Made by a program: the position numbers and the translations under genes
Shown: positions 7,966 through 12,312 of the stretch, piece by piece
Numbering within the stretch: position 1 is the stretch's first letter
Layout of the letters: each line of letters begins with the position of its first letter
From: Ga0077555 sp031367895
GTDB taxonomy: Bacteria; Pseudomonadota; Alphaproteobacteria; Rhizobiales; Hyphomicrobiaceae
Length of the DNA: 12,312 nt
Assembly (NCBI GenBank): GCA_031367895.1
Contig: JANLQP010000377.1
Coordinates: forward strand, 1-12,312
Direction of reading: 5' to 3'
Notes under the pieces: generated by a model
What the model was told of the DNA's origin: nothing
Databases searched by the model: none
The model's input: the letters and a program-made list of their open reading frames with translations, nothing else

Positions 7966-8228
7966 GTGATCGACAATGCCGCCGAGGCCGAGGAACTGCG
8001 CGAGCGCCTCGCCGCCAAGTTCAACACCATCGGCGGTGTCGGCAGCGCCGCCGACACGCTGATGACGATCGTGCCGGACGACGCGCAAGTCGAGGTCGAG
8101 GCGCAGGACGCGAACAAGAAACATCGGCATCGTGAGCGATGGGCGGGGAGGGGCGGGCCGCCGGGGCCGAATCCTTCAACTTCACCCGCTACGGCACCGT
8201 GCAGGGCCGGAAGAATGGTGACAATTAA
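7966..8228 (+). pseudogene. Decayed fragment of an HlyD-family membrane fusion protein gene
   Basis: Read in three successive frames, this stretch gives a run typical of the C-terminal part of type I secretion adaptor proteins (HlyD family, periplasmic, linking an inner-membrane ABC transporter to a TolC-like channel). Frame one (7966-8118) holds TIGGVGSAADTLMTIVPDDA and QVEVEAQDANK. A shift by one base gives NIGIVSDG (8120-8143). A second shift gives AESFNFTRYGTVQGRK (8166-8213), then TAA at 8226-8228. Intact homologues run through VGGVVTPAQTLMxIVPDD, VEAxVLNKDIGFVxxGQ and FNFTRYGTxxG without interruption. The N-terminal two thirds, including membrane anchor and coiled coil, are missing, as is the sequence beyond the TRYGT motif. 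The part before about 8014 (AEELRERLAA) is not clearly HlyD-like. No ABC transporter or outer-membrane partner is nearby. It is certainly non-functional if the sequence is correct. The HlyD assignment is from recalled family motifs. Confidence 0.75.
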
Positions 8229-8278
8229 CAGTTATCCCACGTATTGGTCCAGGGACCGCTGACGGGACGACGGACAGT

Positions 8279-8308
8279 TTGACGTGCGAATCCTCTCGGC
8301 GATACAAT
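8279..8308 (+). promoter_or_regulatory. Sigma-70-like promoter of the HWE kinase gene
   Basis: TTGACG (8279-8284) and TACAAT (8303-8308) are separated by 18 bases; each box matches the sigma-70 consensus at five of six positions. This is the best promoter match I noticed in the window. Transcription would begin near 8315, giving a leader of about 60 bases. It therefore argues against start codons upstream of about 8315 for the kinase. Confidence 0.65.
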
Positions 8309-8374
8309 GGTCTTTTATGGGCGGCCGCACTGAAGTTCGATCATGCCTGCGTGCGACCGGGACATTTGGGTGAC

Positions 8375-10948
8375 ATGGCGGAACGGAAACCCGAATTTGG
8401 CACTGTCGACACATCCATACCGGCCGAAGACAGCAGGCGGGTTTCGGCATGGCCCGTCGCGAGCATTCGCCGCTACCTGATCTGCCTTTCGTTGGCTATT
8501 TTCCTGCCCGTCTTCGCCTTCGCCGGTCTGCTCTCCACCCGGCTTGCCAATGCCGAGCGCCGGATCGTGGAAGCACAGAGCACGGATGTCACCAATAACC
8601 TCAACTATCTCGTCGACCGCGAGATCGAGGGCATCGTCGCCCTGTTGCGAGGACTGACCGCATCGCCGGATCTCGCGGCGCTGCGTTTTACCCAGTTCCA
8701 GGGTCACGCGGACGCCGCCGCCAAGCTCTCGCGGATCGAGCAAATTGTGCTCACCGACAGGCGTGGCCAGCCGGTCGCGCCAGTGGCGGCCTCCACGGGC
8801 GGCGTGCTCGTGGACGCCGACGTTCTCGAAACGGTTTTCGCCGGGCGCACCCACGTCTCCGATATGCGGCTGGATTCACCGGCGGGCGCTGGCTTCGTCG
8901 TCAGCATTCCCGTCGCCGTGAACGGCGTCATCGCTCACGCATTGAGTGCCGTCGTCGGCGTCGACAGACTGCGGCCCTTGTTCGCCGAGGCGCGACTGGG
9001 AGATCACTGGATAGCGGCGATCGTCGACCGAAAAGGTATTGTCCTGGCACGAAGCCGGGCGGCGGAACGTTTTGTCGGCCGGCCGGCCAACCCAGCGGTC
9101 GTTGGCGCGGCGAGCGGCGCGGCGTCCGAAGGTCGGTTCGACACCGTGACTCTCGACGGCACTCCCGTCGGGAATTCATTCCGGCGCTCCACGTTTGGCT
9201 GGACATCCCTCGTTGCCGTGCCGACGGACATATTGCTCGCGTCGCGAAACCGGGCTTTGTGGATGCTCGGCGTCACTGGCATCGGTCTCGCTGGACTCGG
9301 CCTGGGACTGGCCACCCTCCTGGGGAACCGCATCGCCTGGTCCGCGCGTGGTTTGCAACGGGCAGCCCTGGACGTGGTCCAGGGCCGGCGCCCCGCCGAC
9401 ACAGTCCATCCGATCGCCGAACTGCGGGAAGTCACCGCCGTATTCGACTTTGCCGCCGCCACGGAACGCGAGCGGGAGGCCGCCGAGGATCGGCTGCGCA
9501 CGAGCGAGGAGCGTCTCAGGCTCGCCGTTGAAGCCGGGGCGTTCGGAACGTGGGATGTCGACCTCACGACAGGGCAGGCTCTCTGGTCCGAAAAAGCATT
9601 TTTGATCCTCGGTTACCCGCCCGAGCCGTCTGGACGCGCTTCAATCGGCATGTGGCGCCGGCTATTGCTGCCCGAAGACCGAGCGACCGCCATTGCAGAC
9701 GCCGATCGCGCGATGGCTGCGCATGACCGTTACGAGTCGGAACATCGGATTATCAGGGCCGATACCGGCGAGATTTCCTGGGTGAGGAAAACGGGCCTGT
9801 TTCACTATGATGGGGCCGGAACCGCTATCCGGTCGGTTGGCGTCATTCGTGATATCACGGAGCGCAAGGCGATCGAAGCCGAGCTATTGACCAGTCGAGC
9901 CCGTTACAAATCGGCGCTCACGTTGGGACGTATCGGTTCCTGGGAGACGAATTTCGGAACGGGCCAGCGGCTGTGGTCCGACGAGGGGCAAGCCTTGTTT
10001 GGATTGCGGTTGAAGGATGGCGTGGGCCAGGTCGGTGGCGCCCACGACGAGTTCCGCGCAGCACTTCATCCCGACGATCGGCATCTCGTCGACCGATTCC
10101 ATCAACAGGCTCAGGTTCTGGATTCGTTCGACGCCGAATACCGCATCATTCACCCTGATGGAAACGAGATCTGGGTCTCGGGCCGCGGTCGAGTCGTCGC
10201 ACGCAACGCAAACGGCAAGGCGATGCGGCTCATCAGTGTCGTCGCCGATATCACGCAGCGAAAGGCTGCCGAACAGCACGCCACGTTTCTCATGGGGGAA
10301 ATCGCGCATCGCTCGAAGAACCTCATTGCGGTGATCCAGGCCATCGCCGGCCGCACGATACGCTCGGCTACGTCGATGAAGGATTTCGAAACACGGTTCC
10401 GCCATCGCTTGAATGGCCTCGCTGCGTCCAATGATATCCTGGTTACCCAGAATTGGCAGCGCGCGCCGCTCGTCGATCTCGTGCGCCGGCAGTTGGCGCC
10501 ATTCATCGACATCGATACCGCGCGCGTGCAAATGGCAGGACCTGGTGTGACGGTCGATGCCCATGCCGCGCAAGCCATCGGATTGGCTCTGCATGAACTG
10601 GCGACGAATGCCGCCAAGTACGGTGCGCTCTCGACGCCGACGGGCCGTGTCGCCGTTACGTGGGCGTACACTGGCCCGGATAAGTCTGAAATCGTTATCG
10701 ATTGGGTCGAAACCGGCGGTCCACCCGTCGTTGCGCCGGCAACCAAGGGTTTCGGGCATACCGTGATCGAACAGATGGCGGCCCAAGCCGTCGGCGGCAC
10801 CGTGGCGCTCGAATACGCCGCGTCGGGGGTCAGATGGTCGTTGAAATGGCCGGCAACCCCGATCTTGGACGCCGTGGCCACCACGGCTGCCGGCGACGAA
10901 GAACCGAATGACGCGCTCGTTCGCGGTTCGGGTGATCGATCGGCGTGA
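8375..10948 (+). CDS. Membrane-bound PAS-PAS sensor histidine kinase, HWE family
   Basis: 857 residues from ATG 8375. A first membrane segment (about 34-56) and a second (about 294-318) enclose an extracytoplasmic sensor region of about 235 residues, probably Cache-like. A HAMP-like linker with coiled coil (about 320-380) leads to two PAS domains (about 375-500 and 505-632), each ending in the typical DIT(E/Q)RKA junction. The kinase core has GEIAHRSKNLIAVIQAIA with phospho-acceptor H645, LHELATNAAKYGAL carrying the family-defining N-box His (H740) and N745, DWVETGG giving the W-x-E signature (W777, E779), and GFGHTVIEQ. These define the HWE group, common in alphaproteobacteria. The signal sensed is unknown. 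No response regulator or PhyR-type gene is adjacent, so its partner is elsewhere. The start is uncertain: GGGAC is 12 bases upstream, GGGTG only two. The frame is open back to 8279, but the promoter at 8279-8308 excludes most of that extension. Confidence 0.9.
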   Translation: MAERKPEFGTVDTSIPAEDSRRVSAWPVASIRRYLICLSLAIFLPVFAFAGLLSTRLANAERRIVEAQSTDVTNNLNYLVDREIEGIVALLRGLTASPDLAALRFTQFQGHADAAAKLSRIEQIVLTDRRGQPVAPVAASTGGVLVDADVLETVFAGRTHVSDMRLDSPAGAGFVVSIPVAVNGVIAHALSAVVGVDRLRPLFAEARLGDHWIAAIVDRKGIVLARSRAAERFVGRPANPAVVGAASGAASEGRFDTVTLDGTPVGNSFRRSTFGWTSLVAVPTDILLASRNRALWMLGVTGIGLAGLGLGLATLLGNRIAWSARGLQRAALDVVQGRRPADTVHPIAELREVTAVFDFAAATEREREAAEDRLRTSEERLRLAVEAGAFGTWDVDLTTGQALWSEKAFLILGYPPEPSGRASIGMWRRLLLPEDRATAIADADRAMAAHDRYESEHRIIRADTGEISWVRKTGLFHYDGAGTAIRSVGVIRDITERKAIEAELLTSRARYKSALTLGRIGSWETNFGTGQRLWSDEGQALFGLRLKDGVGQVGGAHDEFRAALHPDDRHLVDRFHQQAQVLDSFDAEYRIIHPDGNEIWVSGRGRVVARNANGKAMRLISVVADITQRKAAEQHATFLMGEIAHRSKNLIAVIQAIAGRTIRSATSMKDFETRFRHRLNGLAASNDILVTQNWQRAPLVDLVRRQLAPFIDIDTARVQMAGPGVTVDAHAAQAIGLALHELATNAAKYGALSTPTGRVAVTWAYTGPDKSEIVIDWVETGGPPVVAPATKGFGHTVIEQMAAQAVGGTVALEYAASGVRWSLKWPATPILDAVATTAAGDEEPNDALVRGSGDRSA

Positions 10949-11043
10949 GCCGCGCAGTGACGCCGAACACGCGAAAAATCGCGAAAAATAAAAATGTGAC
11001 AGTTGCGATTGACTTCCCCCCGCTCCGCATCCGCACCATCAGC

Positions 11044-11079
11044 CGCGTGCCGAGACCGTGTCGCGTGCCGAGACCGTGT
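11044..11079 (+). repeat. 18-base perfect tandem duplication upstream of ispDF
   Basis: CGCGTGCCGAGACCGTGT occurs twice head to tail (11044-11061 and 11062-11079), and the next bases, CGCG, begin a third partial copy. It lies in the 200-base gap between the kinase stop and ispDF, which otherwise shows an A-rich block (about 10970-10995) and no convincing gene, promoter or terminator. It is probably a slippage duplication. Confidence 0.85.
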
Positions 11080-11148
11080 CGCGCAGTTGCCGCCTCCCCC
11101 GGAAGCCGCTAAGCCAGCGCCAGCCATCATCGCCGAGGATCTGTCCCC

Positions 11149-12312
11149 GTGACGACCGCCGCTGTCATTGTCGCTGCCGGGCGCGGCTCCCGGGCTGCCG
11201 CCGCATCGGGCGTGCCGAAGCAGTACGCGCACATCGGGGGCGAGGCCGTGCTGACGCACACGCTGCGCGCGTTGGCGACGCATCCGCGCATCGATCTCGT
11301 GCAGGTCGTCATTCATCCCGACGATGCCGCTGCCTACAGCGACGCCTGGCCGGACACCGCACGCCCTGTTCTGCCGCCGGTCCCAGGCGGTGCGACGCGG
11401 CAGGATTCCAGCCTCCGCGGCCTCGAAGCCCTCGTGTCCCACGACATCGACGCGGTCATGATCCACGACGCCGCGCGGCCGTTCGTCGATCACGGAACCA
11501 TCAGCCGCGTGCTCGATGCGCTGGCGCGGTTCCAGGGCGCCATACCGGGGCTCGCTGTCGCCGACACCTTGAAGCGGGTCGGCCGATCCGGCGCGATTGC
11601 CGGCACCGTCGACCGCGCGCATTTGTGGCGGGCGCAGACCCCGCAGGCGTTCCGCTTCGCCGACATCTTCGCCGCGCACCGCAAGGCCGCCGCTGCCGGC
11701 CGCCATGACTTCACGGACGACGCGGCTCTCGCCGAATGGGCCGGGCTCTCCGTCACCGTTGTGCACGGGAGTGAGGAGAACCGCAAGATCACGACACCGG
11801 AGGATCTCGCCATGGCCGAACGCGCTTTGAGCGGAGCACCCGTTCCCGATATCCGGTCCGGCACCGGCTTCGACGTGCACCGCTTCGCCGCGGGCGATCA
11901 CGTCTGGCTCGGCGGTGTGCGCATCGCGCATTCGCACAAGCTCGAGGGCCACTCGGATGCGGACGTGGCGCTGCACGCGCTGACCGACGCGCTGCTCGGT
12001 GCCATCGGCGACGGTGACATCGGCCAACATTTCCCACCGAGCGACGTGCGCTGGAAAGGCGCGGCCTCGCGGTTGTTTCTCGAGGATGCGGCACGACGGG
12101 TGAGGGCACGCGGCGGGCGCATCGGCAACGTGGACCTCACGATCCTGTGCGAGGCCCCGCGCATCGGTCCGCACCGTGACGCGATGCGCGCGGCAATCGC
12201 GGAGATTCTGGGGATTGCGGTGGAGCGTGTCGGCGTCAAGGCGACGACGACGGAAGGCTTGGGTTTCACAGGCCGCCGCGAAGGCATCGCCGCGATGGCG
12301 ACGGCAACGGTG
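11149..12312 (+). CDS. ispDF: Bifunctional IspD/IspF enzyme of the MEP isoprenoid pathway (3' end cut by window edge)
   Basis: 388 codons are visible with no stop; homologues are about 390-410 residues, so only a short tail is missing. The N-terminal half is IspD, which makes CDP-methylerythritol from MEP and CTP: AAVIVAAGRGSR (4-15), PKQY (23-26), GGATRQDS (80-87), MIHDAARPF (104-112), DTLKRV (139-144), RAQTPQAF (161-168), FTDDAA (188-193) and ENRKIT (210-215). The C-terminal half, from about 237, is IspF, which cyclises the CDP-methylerythritol phosphate: GTGFDVHRF with metal ligands D242 and H244, GHSDADVALHALTDALLGAIGDGDIG with H276, HFPPSD, and KATTTEGLGFTGR near the end. The two-domain fusion is normal in alphaproteobacteria. 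The start is GTG at 11149, with GAGG ten bases upstream; no in-frame ATG lies close by. The IspE enzyme that acts between the two steps is not in the window. Confidence 0.95.
   Translation, partial: MTTAAVIVAAGRGSRAAAASGVPKQYAHIGGEAVLTHTLRALATHPRIDLVQVVIHPDDAAAYSDAWPDTARPVLPPVPGGATRQDSSLRGLEALVSHDIDAVMIHDAARPFVDHGTISRVLDALARFQGAIPGLAVADTLKRVGRSGAIAGTVDRAHLWRAQTPQAFRFADIFAAHRKAAAAGRHDFTDDAALAEWAGLSVTVVHGSEENRKITTPEDLAMAERALSGAPVPDIRSGTGFDVHRFAAGDHVWLGGVRIAHSHKLEGHSDADVALHALTDALLGAIGDGDIGQHFPPSDVRWKGAASRLFLEDAARRVRARGGRIGNVDLTILCEAPRIGPHRDAMRAAIAEILGIAVERVGVKATTTEGLGFTGRREGIAAMATATV

Noticed and set aside
8231..8241. GTTATCCCACG resembling a DnaA box (TTATCCACA)
   Set aside because: It does not match the core of the consensus, is single, and has no neighbouring boxes or AT-rich unwinding region.
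7966..8262. A 98-codon plus-strand open frame taken as an intact small gene
   Set aside because: Its HlyD-like similarity stops at about 8118 and continues in other frames, so the 3' part is out-of-frame read-through of a pseudogene.
9884..10786. A 300-codon minus-strand open frame inside the HWE kinase
   Set aside because: It lies opposite the second PAS and kinase core, all of which show strong family motifs on the plus strand.
10965..11000. CGCG-AAAAAT-CGCG followed by an A-rich run as a terminator for the kinase
   Set aside because: The stem is only four base pairs and the following tract is A rather than T on the coding strand.
10150..12174. A 674-codon open frame on the minus strand covering the end of the HWE kinase and most of ispDF
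   Set aside because: It is antisense to two clearly recognisable genes and its translation is Arg/Ala-rich without any domain; long shadow frames are normal at this GC content.

Overview
This window is a high-GC stretch of what is very probably an alphaproteobacterial chromosome, most likely order Hyphomicrobiales (Rhizobiales). Three things point there: the contiguous gene set dusB(nifR3)-ntrB-ntrC-ntrY-ntrX, an NtrX that lacks the sigma-54 contact loop, and a fused ispDF gene. The genus cannot be fixed from the sequence alone.

Layout. The left two thirds (1-7845) lie on the minus strand and read, in transcription order, dusB (7845-6799), ntrB (6802-5621), ntrC (5606-4158), a 338-base gap, ntrY (3819-1411) and ntrX (1379 to beyond base 1). 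dusB and ntrB overlap by ATGA, ntrB and ntrC are 14 bases apart, and ntrY and ntrX are 31 bases apart. The likely arrangement is therefore dusB-ntrBC followed by ntrYX, with the gap perhaps holding a second promoter. That gap also carries two arrays of degenerate seven-base repeats in opposite orientation. The right third is on the plus strand: a decayed fragment of an HlyD-type membrane fusion protein gene (about 7966-8228), a good sigma-70-like promoter (8279-8308), a large membrane-bound PAS-PAS histidine kinase of the HWE family (8375-10948), a 200-base gap with an 18-base tandem duplication, and ispDF (11149 to beyond 12312).

How the genes work together. NtrB/NtrC is the nitrogen-status two-component pair: NtrB phosphorylates or dephosphorylates NtrC, a complete sigma-54 activator. 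NtrY/NtrX is the paralogous transmembrane pair, associated in alphaproteobacteria with nitrogen, redox and envelope-related regulation. DusB makes dihydrouridine in tRNA and is the usual first gene of the ntr operon in this group. IspDF performs two steps of the MEP isoprenoid pathway. The HWE kinase has no response regulator beside it and looks like an independent accessory gene. Together with the dead HlyD fragment it marks the dusB/ispDF junction as a site of past insertion and decay.

I see no CRISPR array, rRNA or tRNA gene, intact mobile element, or clearly new multi-gene system. The most interesting points are the HlyD relic, the orphan HWE kinase with its own promoter, the inverted heptamer arrays, and the missing GAFTGA loop of NtrX.
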